NCBI GenBank assembly: GCA_020746875.1
Contig: JAGTJL010000022.1
Location: 1-64,000, forward strand
Source: Rhexocercosporidium sp. MPI-PUGE-AT-0058
Taxonomy: Eukaryota > Ascomycota > Leotiomycetes > Helotiales
Reading direction: 5' to 3'
DNA length: 64,000 nucleotides
Part shown: piece by piece, positions 1 to 11,402 of the stretch
Numbering within the stretch: position 1 is the stretch's first letter
Layout: each line of letters opens with the position of its first letter
Notes under the pieces: model-generated
What the model was told of the DNA's origin: nothing
The model's input: only the letters and a program-made list of their open reading frames with translations
Databases searched by the model: none
Translations under genes and position numbers: made by a program

Positions 1-103
1 TAAATATAATAAGTCCCGAAGCTTTATTATAAAAAGCAACTTATTAAGTTTATTATATTTTTAAGCTTATATTAATATTTACTTGGCTTTAATTCTGTCG
101 TGC

Positions 104-193
104 AAAGCTCTAATCGACGGTAGGCATAGCTCTCTTAAAGGGGTGGCAAAAGTGTCTAATTCTAAGAAGAGGCTCTATACGCAACTGCCCTTA
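104..193 (+). repeat. Repeat copy flanking the Fot1 element on the left
   Basis: These 90 bases match 10202-10291 (shared stretches include CTCTAATCGACGGTA and TCTAAGAAGAGGCTCT). The match ends exactly where the inserted element begins, and the partner copy continues into sequence that here lies beyond 8220. Confidence 0.7.
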
Positions 194-200
194 ACGTAGG

Positions 201-246
201 TGGTAAGCGAGTGGTTATTATAAACGAGTGGTTACACCCCCCCACC
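201..246 (+). repeat. Left terminal inverted repeat of the Fot1-type element
   Basis: This 46-bp end begins TGGTAAGCGAGTGG and finishes in a run of seven C followed by ACC. The reverse complement of 8175-8220 matches it at 43 of 46 positions. Two of the three differences are A/G transitions. Confidence 0.9.
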
Positions 247-301
247 TTCGCGCATAATTCTTTACACCTAACCATGAATAACTCAATTAATTACTCTCGA
301 A

Positions 302-551
302 ATGTCACAAAACGAAGGACGAGTCGCTCTTACTATATAAGCCTTTTAAAATAGCTAATTTAAGCACCTTTTTATAACTTGTAAAGCTTTTAATATATTA
401 TATTCTATAGCATCACGACGCGTAAAAGGTATTCCTAAAAGACGCGTTTTTATACCTAACGGCAGGAAACTTACGGACTTAAAAGAACAGATCCTTAAGC
501 AATAGATATTAATTATAATTAAAAGAGGTTTACCCGTGGGACTCTAGTTTA
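302..551 (+). pseudogene. Fot1/pogo transposase, N-terminal part (split)
   Basis: An ATG at 302 (MSQNEGRVALTI) opens the transposase of the Fot1-type element. This part covers the N-terminal helix-turn-helix region; residues such as ASRRVKGIPKR and PNGRKLTDLKEQ are typical of pogo-like transposases. Stops stand where Gln or Trp codons are expected. The reading frame runs to the Copia insertion at 551/552 and resumes at 6732 once Copia and one copy of its GTTTA duplication are discounted, so Copia entered an open gene. The product cannot be made. Confidence 0.8.
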
Positions 552-862
552 TGTTGGATTTCACTTCGGTAACTCGTGCCGATTCTACCCTAGAATAGCC
601 GAAGGAGTTTCCACTGCTTACGCGGCCCGGAAATTACCTTTGTATTCCGGGAAATTACGCTCGTATTTAATTACGTAGCTTATATAAGCTACGTAATTAG
701 TTACGTAATTGTAGAAGCTTTTAAAGAAGTTATTATTTTGTATATAATTACCGTAAAGCTCTTCTAGCTCTTTAAGTAAGTAAGCAAGCAATTCTTTCTC
801 TTTGATTACGTGTCCTCACTTATTGCGCTTCCTCATTCCTGATTGGCTCGCTTATTCTCACA
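552..862 (+). repeat. Copia 5' LTR
   Basis: This 311-bp repeat starts TGTTGGATTTCAC and ends TATTCTCACA. It matches 6416-6726 along its whole length, with differences that are mainly transitions. Confidence 0.95.
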
Positions 863-1639
863 TAATAGCAATTCGGCAATTCGCTAAGGCAGCTAATAAT
901 ATCAGTCACCGACACACTTCCCGATCGAGACGACTAGCTGAGCTTTCTCGGCTAATACCGCTTCGGCTGCTTCCGTTCAAACGCTTGTCGATAAAGCTAT
1001 ACTAGCTTCTCTTGACTAAAGTAAGCTAGACCCCTTTAAGCCCTTACTAACCCGATTAGGACGTATTACGGACCTAAGGCCTTTAACCCTAAGACTAAAC
1101 CCTAAGGAAATCATAACTTAGCGGTCCTTAGACGTTATAAGCGCGTGTAGCCACCTAAATTGCGGTTTTAAGTCTTATAATAAACTTCTCATTCTTAGGC
1201 GCTTATACCTTTTACGGCGCTAGCAGTGGTTATAAGTAGCGTGTTAGCGTGGCTTGTATTAAGGAGTGGCTGTCCGAATCGTCACTAGTTTAATATAAAT
1301 TATAAAGGGTTTTTAGGCTTTTCTAATTATATAAGAAGCTATCCTCGGAGAGGGTTATAACTAGTTAAACTTATTAATTCCTGTGAGAAAAACCAAGCTA
1401 GTAGTAGCGCTAGCGTTGTAATAAGAGCCTAAGCAGACCCGCTGGGAACCCTATTATAATACTAGCTAAGCGAAACCCTCGGTAAAATAATAATAAGTCT
1501 TTGGCAAGGCTTTTTTACCTTAATTAATTAATTTTAAATCGATTTAAGGCATACTAAATTAAGGAGGGTAGCTTTAAAGTGAGGTTAAAGACTTAAATAA
1601 AGTCTAAAACTAAATAGTCTAATAAATTATTATAAGTAA

Positions 1640-4600
1640 TAATCGCCTAAAGGAATCAAAGCTAAACTCAATTAAGATAAGCTTAAAATAGCTGCTACTG
1701 CCTTTAAAGAAAAGAAACTAGTAAGGAAATCTAATTATATTAAATAAATAAATCCCGCTAACTTATTCCTAGAAATTAACGGCTATATGCCTTATATTTC
1801 CGGCAAAGCTTTACCTCCGGACTAATCTATATATTACGCTAGGGATACCGAAGAAGGTAGAACCGTATTAGCCCTTTATTCTCACGAGCTAGCCGTAAAA
1901 TATTACGAAAAGCTAGACTACTTTAAGACGCAAAACCAAAAGGCGCTAGGGGCGCTAAAGTCGATTATATCGCTAGAAAATCAAAAGCAATTTAAAGACA
2001 AAGATACGGCTAAAAAATTATAAAACGCTATTTAATTTACTTTCGGCTAATTAACGCTTAAGCTAGTCGGCCGTTATATAAATTAAATCGTCGATTTCAA
2101 TTACAACTCTTATAAAAGCATAAACGAATATATTAGCGTAATCCAATCGAGCGCCATATACTTAAAGCAGCTAGACTACGAGATTCCAAAGCCCGTAATA
2201 GCTAGCTTAATATTAAAAGGCTTGCCGAGCTCTTTTAACGCCTTTTCGTCTTATAAATACGAGAAAATGTCAGATAATCTCAAGAATATTAATATTGACG
2301 GTTTAATTAACGACTTAATTTCGGAAGAAGCTCGCATAGGCGCTAACGCCGACCTTAACGCTAATAAAGCGTTTAAAGGCGGCAAAGGCGGTAATAAAAA
2401 GCACTGTAATAAGTGCAAAGTCACGGGACATATAACGTCTACGTGCTGAGTTTTATATCTTAAGCTAAAGCCTAATAATTCGGAAAATCCGAATAAAAAG
2501 CCTAATAAGGCTAAAAAGGCTAAGGAGTCAAAAGGCGAATTAAAAACAGAGTTTACGAAGGCTATTATGGCCGTATTTAAGACTTATACGCCGCTTAATA
2601 AGTATATAACGGCTAGAAAGCTTATAAAGGCACACACAAACTACTTACCCTTATTAAAGGGTAGGTTAAATATAAAGCTTAAAGTATAGCTTAAACCTCT
2701 CTTACTTATAAGTACTTTTGTAAATATTATAGAGGAATTAAGCGAGTCCGATTCTGATTAATTAGAGGGAGATATTGCAAATCAAGCTTTTAGAACCGTT
2801 TATAATTACAGATTAGTTTTAGACTCCGGTGCTAGCGAGCACTATACGCCTAATAAGGAATGGTTACTTAATTATTAGCTTACTCTTAGCAAATCGGTCA
2901 CAATCGCTAATAGCGACGTATTACTAATACTAGGCACGGGAGATATTCCTATTAAGGGCAATAACGGCATAAAAGTAGTTATTCAACGGGTAAATTATAT
3001 TCCGGGGCTAAAAACGACCCTTTTAAGCTTAAGGGAAATAATTAAGAAAGGCTAGTTAATCAACTTTACCGAGAACGGTGCTTTATTAAAGCATAAAAAA
3101 GGCCAATTATAAACTAAATAAGACTATAACGCCTACTACGTTCAAGCGGAAGTCGATATTGACGCTCTCGAACTTATAATATATTAAGTAGACTTAAATA
3201 CGCTACTAGACTTTTATTATAAGAGGCTAATATATATAAATAAAAAGTCGATTCTTAAAATAATCGAGAAAAGCCATAAATTAAAGAAAATCTAACAAAA
3301 AGACGTAGAGCTAGCCGATTATAACGCTTGTAATAGCGGCAAAATGCACGTGATCGGCAGTAAAAAGCCTATATTAGACGCGCTATTCTTAATTATATTC
3401 GATATCGATATCGCGGGGCCTTTTAAAGTCAAAGGACTTAAAGGAGAGCGTTATTTCCTTACTATTATATATAGAGGATTAAGAGCTATTTAGCTATACG
3501 CCTTAAAACTCAAAGCCGACGCTTATGACGTACTTATTAACTTCTGTAATATAATAAATACGTAGTTTAATTAAAAGGAAATCAAATTTATAGCGAATAT
3601 TAAAGCTTTTAAGCTTAATAACGCCGAGGAATTTAAGTCTAATAAGTGAACGCATTATTATAAATAAAAAGGGTATATATGTGAATATATTAGCCCTTAT
3701 TCCCCTTCCTAAAACGGGATAGCCGAAAGGTTAAATAAATACCTAATAGAGCGGCTAATTAGCGTCTATAAAGCTAAGAGAATACCCTTGTTTTTATGGC
3801 CTTACTTATTATAAGGAATAGCTTATATTAAGAATCGGTTATATAACTCCGTTATAAAGAAGACGCCTTTTGAAACTCTATGCGGTAAATTATTGATTAT
3901 TAATTATATTCGCATATTAGGCTCTTTAACTTACGTACTTGAGAATAAGAGAGCTCATAAGCTAGCTAATAAATCCGACAGGGGTATTCTTGTCGGTTTC
4001 GAGTCTTTTAATAATTACTTAATTTATTTACTGAGTAAAAGAGCCGTTATAAGCTTTAAAAACGTCTTAATTAAAGAGGATTTAATCCTTAAAGATAATA
4101 TAACGGAAGAAATCGATCTCGATTATATAATCGAAACACTTGAAGAGTTTGAAGGCGCTAGCGACGATATTACTAAGCTAATAAGTGATATCAACGACGA
4201 AATGCCTAATAAAGGCAATATAAGCGAAAAGTCGCCTATCGACCAATTAGAAGGCGAAAAAACGGATTTTGAAAATGAATCCGACTTATTTATACAAAAG
4301 CTTCCTCAAACGCTAAAGGCTAATAAGAGGCTTAATACAGCTAGCCCGGAAATGCCTAAAGCGCCTATTAAGAGGCTTAGAAAGGATTATTCGAGCTAGG
4401 AGCTTAACGTCGTAACTAAAAACGCTAGTACTAGCGCCAAAGACTTTAATAACTCTTCAGAAAATCAACCAGTAATATACTTAAGCTTTAAGACGGCTAT
4501 TCGCCAGCTAAATAATTAGTTAATCGAAGAGGAAAAAGAAGCTTTTTCTGTTTATAAAGACGCTAAGAGACTAGCTTTTATGGCTTTAATAAGCTCTAAA

Positions 4601-6241
4601 ATAGACGAAGATTTAGAAAAGGAGCTAATAAAGCTACTTAAAGAGCTAGAGGCTAATAAAGTCGTTATTAAATAAATTAAAGGCCTTCAAATTTACGAGC
4701 TTAAAAGCCTTAAAGAGGCTATGGCCTCTCCGTATAAGGACTATTAGCTAAAAGCTATAGAAAAAGAAGCTAATTCCCTAGAAAGTCACGAGACTTGGGA
4801 AATAGTGCTAAAAGACGCTAGTAAGGCTTATAAGCCTTTAAAGATTAAATAAATGTATAAAATCAAAGAATTACTTAATTACTTTGAATTTAAAGTTAGA
4901 TTCGTCGCTAAAGGGTTTAAGCAACTTTACGGCCTTAATTACGTAAATACTTTTGCTAGCGTAGTAAAATAAATAGCTTAGCGACTTATATTCGCCTTAG
5001 CGGTCCTTTACGGTTAAGTTATATAAAAAGTCGATATGATTTCGGCTTTTACGTAGAGTAATATTAATATAAACACTTTATATATAATGCTTCCCGAAGG
5101 CATAAACGCCCAAAAGTACGCTAGTAAACTACTCTTGCTTAATAAAGCCTTATACGGGCTAAAACAGTCAATTAGGCTCTAGTTTATTACGTTAAAGGAA
5201 GTCCTAGTCCAAAAACTCGGTTTTCAAGCCTTAATTACCGAGAATTATATCTTAATTAATAAGGAGCAATAGCTTATAGTCTTTATTTACGTAAACGACT
5301 TAGCGATAATTAGCTTAAGCGTTAATAATATTAAATCCTTCATTAAAAAGCTTAAAAAGCTCTTTAAATTAAAGGATTTAGGGCTAATAAAGGATTACTT
5401 AGGTATAAATATCGACTATAACTTAAATAAAGGTTATATGAAGTTAAGTTAAGAGAGCTATATTAAGAAAGTGCTAGCGCGGTTTAATATAACCGACTGT
5501 AAGCCTAAAGATATATTAATAGATTCGAAGGCTAAGCTAGAGCTTAATCTTAATTAGGCTAATAAAGAGGAAATAAATTAATATTAGTAAATTATAAACT
5601 GCCTCTTGTTTTTTACGCTAACAACTAGACTCGATATTTACTACTCGATTATAAAGCTCGCTCGATTCGCTAGTAACCCTAACACCGATTATATAATTGC
5701 CCTTAAAAACGTACTTAAATACTTAAAAGGATTAAAAAAGCTAGGGCTAATTTACGAAAAAAGCTTTAATCGATATATAAGTGGTTATTGCGACGCCGAT
5801 TACGCCGGAGATATTAGTACGGCTAAATCGACTAGCGGCTTAAGCTTTTACTTAACGAGTTACTTATTCAGCTGGAAAAGCAAGCTCTAAAGTATTATAG
5901 CTTAAAGTACGACTGAAGCCGAATATATAACTATTAATTCGGCTTTTAAAGAGGCTGTTTATATAAAGCAGCTTCTAACCGAATTAGGCTATTACATATA
6001 AGAACGATTCCCTGTTTATACGGATAATAACGGCGCTCTCTTATTAACTAATAACTCTTAATTTCACGAGAGGACTAAGTATATTGCCGTTAAATACTAT
6101 TACGTCCGCAACCTCATAAATTAAGGCGAAATAAACTTAATTTATATAAGAGGGTCTAAACAAAAAGCCGACGGCTTTACAAAGCCGCTAGATAAGCTTA
6201 AATTCATTGAATTCATAAGGCTTTTGAGACTAGCCGAATAG
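1640..6241 (+). pseudogene. Copia Gag-Pol polyprotein, stop-riddled
   Basis: One frame (positions 2 modulo 3) stays coherent from about 1640 to the stop at 6239-6241 with no frameshift, but is broken by many TAA/TAG codons. In order: a Gag region with a CX2CX4HX4C zinc knuckle at 2405-2446; an aspartic protease LDSGAS at about 2819-2836; a GAG-pre-integrase and integrase core with SPYSPSQNGIAERLN near 3690; reverse transcriptase with RFVAKGFKQ near 4890 and the active-site box read as YVND at 5288-5299 instead of YVDD; and RNase H with GYCDADYAGD near 5790 and KADGFTKPL near 6165. The Asp-to-Asn change and the stops fit RIP. The start codon is not clear. The frame is inferred to have encoded a polyprotein of roughly 1,500 residues. 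Confidence 0.88.
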
Positions 6242-6415
6242 GGCTAAAGCGGAGGAAATAAGATTATAATTTATATTTCTCTCTCTTTATAACTAGCTTA
6301 CCCTCCGCAAAGGGTTATTTTATATATTGAGCTTATTCTTGTAAATATAAGCTCTGCTTTAAAGCTAGCTTATATATAAGCTTATAAAGCTATTACGTCA
6401 CTCATTAAGAGGGCG

Positions 6416-6726
6416 TGTTGGATTTCACTTCGGTAACTCGTGCCGATTCTACCCTAGAATAGCCGAAGGAGTTTCTACTGCTTACGCGGCCCGGAAATTA
6501 CCTTTGTATTCCGGGAAATTACGCTCGTATTTAATTACGTAGCTTATATAAGTTACGTAATTAGTTACGTAGTCGTAAAAGCTTTTAGAGAAGTTATTAT
6601 TTTATATATAATTACCGTAAAGCTCTTCTAGCTCTTTAAGTAAGTAAGTAAGTAATTCTTTCTCTTTGATCACGTGTCCTCACCTACTGCGCTTCCTCAT
6701 TCCTGATTGGCTCGCCTATTCTCACA
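6416..6726 (+). repeat. Copia 3' LTR
   Basis: This 311-bp LTR matches 552-862. It is followed by GTTTA (6727-6731), the second copy of the target duplication. Confidence 0.95.
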
Positions 6727-6731
6727 GTTTA

Positions 6732-8105
6732 TACGCGTAATAACTAATATACTGCTTTTAAAACGCGGTGGCGCAAAAGTAATAAAAGCTTTAGTTATTA
6801 AGTAAAAATAAGTATATAACTACGTATAACGACACTACTCCCTTCAATCGAAATATACAAAAAAATACGACTACTAACGTACTCTTTGCAAAGATTACTT
6901 AATTATACGAGTTTAATTTGACTTTATATAAAATATAATCGCGAAATACGGTATTCTAATAAAAAATATACATAACTTTAACGAGACAGGGTTCTAAATA
7001 AAAGTAATAGCTATTATAAAAGTAGTTTTAAGTAAGGAAAGAACAGGTAAAGTAGTTACTATTTAATTAGGGAATCGCGAATAAGTTATAATTATTAAGT
7101 TAATTAACTTTATAAATAACGGGCCTTCTCCTGTAATTATTCTTAAAGGAAAGGTACATATCTCTACATAATATAGCAGTAATTTATTACGCGATTAAGT
7201 AATTATACTTAATAAAAAGAGGTAAATTAATAATTAATTAAGTCTTTTATAGCTCTCTACTGTTTTTGAGCCGTATATAATACTACGTATAAAAGGAGTA
7301 TATAAACTTTTAATTCTAAATAGACATAGGAGTTATATAATACCGGAATTCGACTTATTTTATATAAAGCACAAAATTATTATTCTCTATATACCCGCGT
7401 ATAGCTCTCACCTATTATAACCTTTAGATATAAGCTGTTTTATAACTTTAAAACGCGCGTACGGGCGTTAAATAAAATAATTAATACGTAATAGACTCAA
7501 TTATATCGACAAAGCGAACTTCTTTATAATATATAATAGAACACGTCCGGAATTAATAACTCTTGCTATTGCACGCAGTAGTTTTATAATTACTGAATTA
7601 GTCCCTTTCGACCTAAAACGCGTGCTCTCAAAGCTTAATATATAAATCCGTATACCTACTCCTCTACTTATACTACCTTTACTATAAACTTTAAAGACAC
7701 TATAATATCCCGAAGCAATAAATCTTTAAGTAAAGTTAATTAAAGAGTCTTTATAGCGTCGAATGCATTTAAATATCTTTTTTAATCTTATAGATTTCGC
7801 ATTTTAGTAATTAATTAAGGGGTATAAAATAGCTATATATAATACTTTAATTTTAATAAAAGAAAATAAGTAGTTACGGGCCGAAAACGCACGTTAAAAA
7901 AAAAGAAAGTAATAAAGAGGTCTTTTATATAACTTAAGGGGGTTTTTATAATTTAAAAGGGCATAAAATTAATAAAAATAGCTGAAAACGGGTTTATAGA
8001 AGAAGAAGTAGAACCACGTATATAGTCTTAACCACGCGTCTTAATAAGGTGTAGTATATATAAAATAATTAAATATAATGCCCGTATATGCCCAGCACGT
8101 AAATA
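6732..8105 (+). pseudogene. Fot1/pogo transposase, C-terminal part (split)
   Basis: The transposase continues after the Copia insertion. NILLLKRGG near 6745 and SKYTKKYDY near 6850 belong to the HTH_Tnp_Tc5/CENP-B-like region. The DDE catalytic domain (DDE_1 family) starts with NFNETGF near 6974, where the first catalytic Asp (NFDETGF in the family) reads Asn. LGNREWV is recognisable near 7060 with Trp changed to a stop. The C-terminal VPFDLKRVLSKLNI is at about 7605-7650, and a knuckle-like tail (NARICPAR) ends near 8095. A poly-A tract near 7900 appears to shift the frame once. The gene is dead. Confidence 0.85.
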
Positions 8106-8174
8106 ATAAAATAAAATTAATTTTAAGAGTTAATAATTACGCATTGATTAATATTAGTGATTTCTGTTCGGGTA

Positions 8175-8220
8175 GGTGGGGGGGCGTAACGACTCGTTTA
8201 CAATAACCACTCGCTTACCA
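8175..8220 (-). repeat. Right terminal inverted repeat of the Fot1-type element
   Basis: This is the inverted partner of 201-246. It is followed immediately by TA (8221-8222) and by sequence that continues the repeat copy seen at 10292-10342. Confidence 0.9.
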
Positions 8221-8271
8221 TAACTGGCCCTGCTTACGTAAGCCAGGCACGTGAGCATACCTGTATTATAT
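8221..8271 (+). repeat. Repeat copy flanking the Fot1 element on the right
   Basis: TAACTGGCC..TGCTTACGTA..C.AGGCACGT and the next bases match 10292-10342, directly continuing the copy whose left half is 104-193. The two halves therefore formed one repeat before the Fot1-type element inserted. Confidence 0.7.
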
Positions 8272-11260
8272 AATGCACCCCTCAGTTGTAACAGAGCTCT
8301 AAAGTGCACTCCTTAAATCAAAAAGAATCTAATATATAAAAGAAAAGCAAGTATATTATATAATAGCATATAAGCTAAAGTAATAACTAATTGACTTTTA
8401 ATACGTCCCTCTACGTGTCCGCGTCGCTTTAAGTAGTGTCGTCTTATTCCGGCGCTTTAAATAAATAAATAAAAGCACGTTATTCAAGTAACTCTTTTAT
8501 TACGAAATACCGTAAACTTTCCGTAAAACAAATTATACTTAAAAAGCTAAAAGAAAAGAACTAATAAGCTCAAAAACATTAGAAACGACAGTTTCCACCT
8601 CTTAGAAATTAATTAAAGCGCTAGGAGTTCAGTAATAAATATCTTAATACTAAAGCAAGTATATTTTAGCCAGTAAAGGAGCGACCTCTTACTATAACCG
8701 TCGAGCATAACTACCGCAAACTATACTTTTAGCAAATATATTATAATCAGTACGGGAGCGACCTTATAACTGTATCTCTTTTAATATAACTACCGCAAAC
8801 CATACTTCTAGCATATCCTTTACTACACTAAGTATCGTTTTCCCTACTCTTTTTAAGCATACACCGGTCCTTCGCCATCCCACATCGCTTTACTACTAGC
8901 GCTATTTTTAAAAGCAACTGAGCTAACAGCGCCTAAATTTAACTATCCCTTTTCTTAGAGCCTCTCCCGCAATTATCGGTACTCTAAGAGCTCTAAACGT
9001 TAGCGAATTAATTTCTTATCGTCGTCTAAGAATTATATTTAACGTTTAATATAACTTATTAAAATTAACTTTAGCTTAAAGCAATTTACAAATAACTATA
9101 CGTGCTTCTTAGCCCGGCAAGAGCACTTATCAGTATTATCACCACGTTCTTTTAGCGTTATATATACTCCGCTACTTTATTACTTCTCTTATTAAAAAGC
9201 CTTTTAAAAGCCAAAATCACTTATAAGTAAGTTTTTAATATACGGCCGTACTCTTTAAGTATACGAGCAAGCTTTTCTCTTATAGCATCGGCCTTTAGCA
9301 TCTTCCGAAGCTGCTTACCAGCTTATTTCCGGTATAATTCTTATTGCGATAATCTCTAAAAACGCTTATTTAGCGCTAGTTCCTTTAATAATTTCCAGCT
9401 TTAAAAACTTAGATTTAATTAAAGCCTAAAACTAGCTATCTAATTATATATTCCGGTTTATTAAGCCTTTATTAATCTTTAATACCTTTAAGTATACGTT
9501 TCTTTTATACTATTTATACTACTTAAAGATTAACGTATACTTCTTTTGAAACTCTTGTATTAAATTCTGAAAAATTAAGCGTCTTTCAGCAATCAGTTAT
9601 TCTTTATAAAGCTCTAAAAGTATATACGGCATAAACTAGTTTATTTATTCCTAAAGCACTTAGTACCGTTAGTTTAATACTGCTTAACGCGTATGCCGCA
9701 TAGTATAATCGCGTTAATACGTTTAATATTCCCGCTTTACGTCTTTAAAACGTATTAATAAAATCGCTAGCCTATTTAAAATATCCCGAATATCTACTTC
9801 CTACGTATTCTGCTTATATTTATCTTTTATTTATATAAGTTCTTTAATTATCAGAAGTAGCGCAAGCTCTGAATTAATTATATATAAAGAATCTGATTTA
9901 TTAGGATCAACATAATACTATACTCCCCGGACTATTACTTAAGCCTTTAGCTTTAGTAATTACAGCGGAAATATTTATCGTTTTAACGTAAAAGTAATTA
10001 TTAAAATTAAAATAATTATTTTAAAATCTGCGAAAGTCGTTTAAGGTATGCAAAAGTAATTTAATAATCTTAAGGAATTATTTCCGTAAAAAAGAGCATT
10101 ATATACCGCAACTTTATAAAACTATTATTAAACCGCTAATTAAAGCTTTTACAGCTTTTAATACTACGCAATAACGCGTACGGAGCTTATAACTATCGTA
10201 TAAAGCTCTAATCGACGGTAAGCATGGCTCTCTTAAAGTAATAGCAAAAGTATTTAATTCTAAGAAGAGGCTCTGTACGCAACTGCCCTTATAACTGGCC
10301 TTGCTTACGTAGGCTAGGCACGTACGCATACCTGTATTGCACAACAAGTTCCTTAGAGTATTATAAAGTAGCTACTTTAAACTTATAAACAAAAGAAAGT
10401 ATATTAAATAAATATAAATTTTCAAAAAAGCTTATAGCTAAATTATTTTTAGCTTAGCGGGGCTTAATTAAGCAAGCTCTATCTGCAAAAAATTCGAGAG
10501 GCAGACGTCGGCCAACTGCGCCAGAGGCGCTATTTCTGGCGCTTTTAGCGCTTTCGGCCTAAAAGTTGTATATCGAAAATTTTAGCACCGAAAGCGGTAC
10601 TTTAACGAATTACTTTTACGGCGGCGCTTTACTTTCTACGGTAGCCGGTACTTTACTTTTTATAGCGGAAAAAAATTTGCCTTAAGGTTTTAAAGCCTTA
10701 TTTTACTTTACTTTATCTTACTTTAATTTGTCTTACCTTATTACCTTATTACCTTAATAGCACGTATATATAAGAGCCTTAACATAAGTGTAATTTCTCC
10801 GAATCGTCACGTGCACTTATTGGATTTTTTTAGCGTGGAAATTCATAGCGTAAGGGCTTTAGTAAAGAGGTTTTTAAGACCGTGCGTAATCTTCGAAATT
10901 AAATTAATAATAAATCCGCGAAAATAGCGAAAATAACGGCGCTTTAACGAGCTAAGATTTAAAAGTAGCGCTAATAGCGCCCGCAGGCGGCCGATTAGCT
11001 AATAGGCGTCCATGGAATTTTTTGCTAGTGCTTATAAGCATATATTAGATTGTTATATAAACGGAATTTTTTATTTATGATTAAGTTATCATTTGTATAT
11101 TAAAATCCTCTTTTTAAGAATACTTGAAATGCTTTTCTTTAAGTTATTGGACTGCGTTATTATAATTCAGTAATCGATTTATTTACATAAATGCCTCTTA
11201 TTTATTAACTTCGTATTCAATCCTGAGAAAATCTTAATATATAAAGTAATTAATTACTAA
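8272..11260. other. Degraded unclassified repetitive DNA
   Basis: Apart from the repeat at 10202-10342 no intact element is seen. Two imperfect direct repeats of roughly 75 bp lie at about 8655-8735 and 8736-8825 (both contain GGAGCGACCT and ACTACCGCAAAC). On the minus strand about 9420-9100 reads as a charged helical stretch with stops at apparent Gln positions, for example LRKMLKADAIREKLARILKE starting near 9310. It looks like the remains of a protein-coding element I cannot name. From 10,380 to 11,260 I see nothing recognisable. Confidence 0.5.
10202..10342 (+). repeat. Uninterrupted (empty-site) copy of the flanking repeat
   Basis: This segment joins the sequences found at 104-193 and 8221-8271 without the 8-kb insertion. 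The join reads CCCTTATAACTGG, with a doubled TA. Either this copy was never occupied, or an element left it with TA retained. The family of the repeat is not recognised, and a 77-codon minus-strand frame across it looks accidental. Confidence 0.6.
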
Positions 11261-11402
11261 TTTTACAGCTCTCGTTAATGTAAAGCCAGGAACCAGTTTA
11301 ATCCCTACTCACGTAGATCGACTCACAGAACGCAGTGAGTGTACATATACTACTGTTTCTAAAACAGAAAGCGTCATGTCACCTTTTCGTCACATACCAC
11401 GC

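Larger units (their letters stand above)
552..6726 (+). mobile_element. Complete Ty1/Copia LTR retrotransposon, RIP-mutated
   Basis: The 6175-bp element has two 311-bp LTRs starting TGTTGG and ending TCACA, and a perfect 5-bp target duplication GTTTA at 547-551 and 6727-6731. Gag, protease, integrase, reverse transcriptase and RNase H follow in the Copia order (integrase before reverse transcriptase), all in one frame. It is inserted in the transposase gene of the Fot1-type element. A purine-rich tract (AAGAGGG) lies just before the 3' LTR at 6407-6413. It is inactive because of many in-frame stops. Confidence 0.95.
201..8220 (+). mobile_element. Fot1/pogo-type Tc1-mariner DNA transposon, interrupted by Copia
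   Basis: Positions 201-246 and 8175-8220 are terminal inverted repeats of 46 bp that match at 43 positions. Between them lies a broken Fot1/pogo transposase, split by a complete Copia element. Without Copia and one target-duplication copy the element is about 1.84 kb with 46-bp repeats, close to Fot1 (about 1.9 kb, 44-bp repeats). The right end abuts TA at 8221-8222, as expected for TA target duplication. The exact left edge is uncertain because seven bases (194-200) separate the inverted repeat from the flanking sequence shared with 10202-10291. Confidence 0.85.
1..11260. other. AT-rich transposon block 1
   Basis: The stretch is far more AT-rich than the DNA after about 11,260 and contains almost no open frame longer than 60 codons. 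It holds a Fot1-type element, the Copia element nested in it, and degraded repeats. Differences between repeat copies are mostly C-to-T or G-to-A, and stop codons sit where Gln or Trp is expected, which is the pattern of RIP known from ascomycetes. The boundary to normal-GC DNA lies near 11,260. Confidence 0.85.

Noticed and set aside
8340..10110. Starship captain (DUF3435 tyrosine recombinase) remnant
   Set aside because: The charged helical relic tempted this reading, but no recombinase catalytic residues or element boundaries could be seen.
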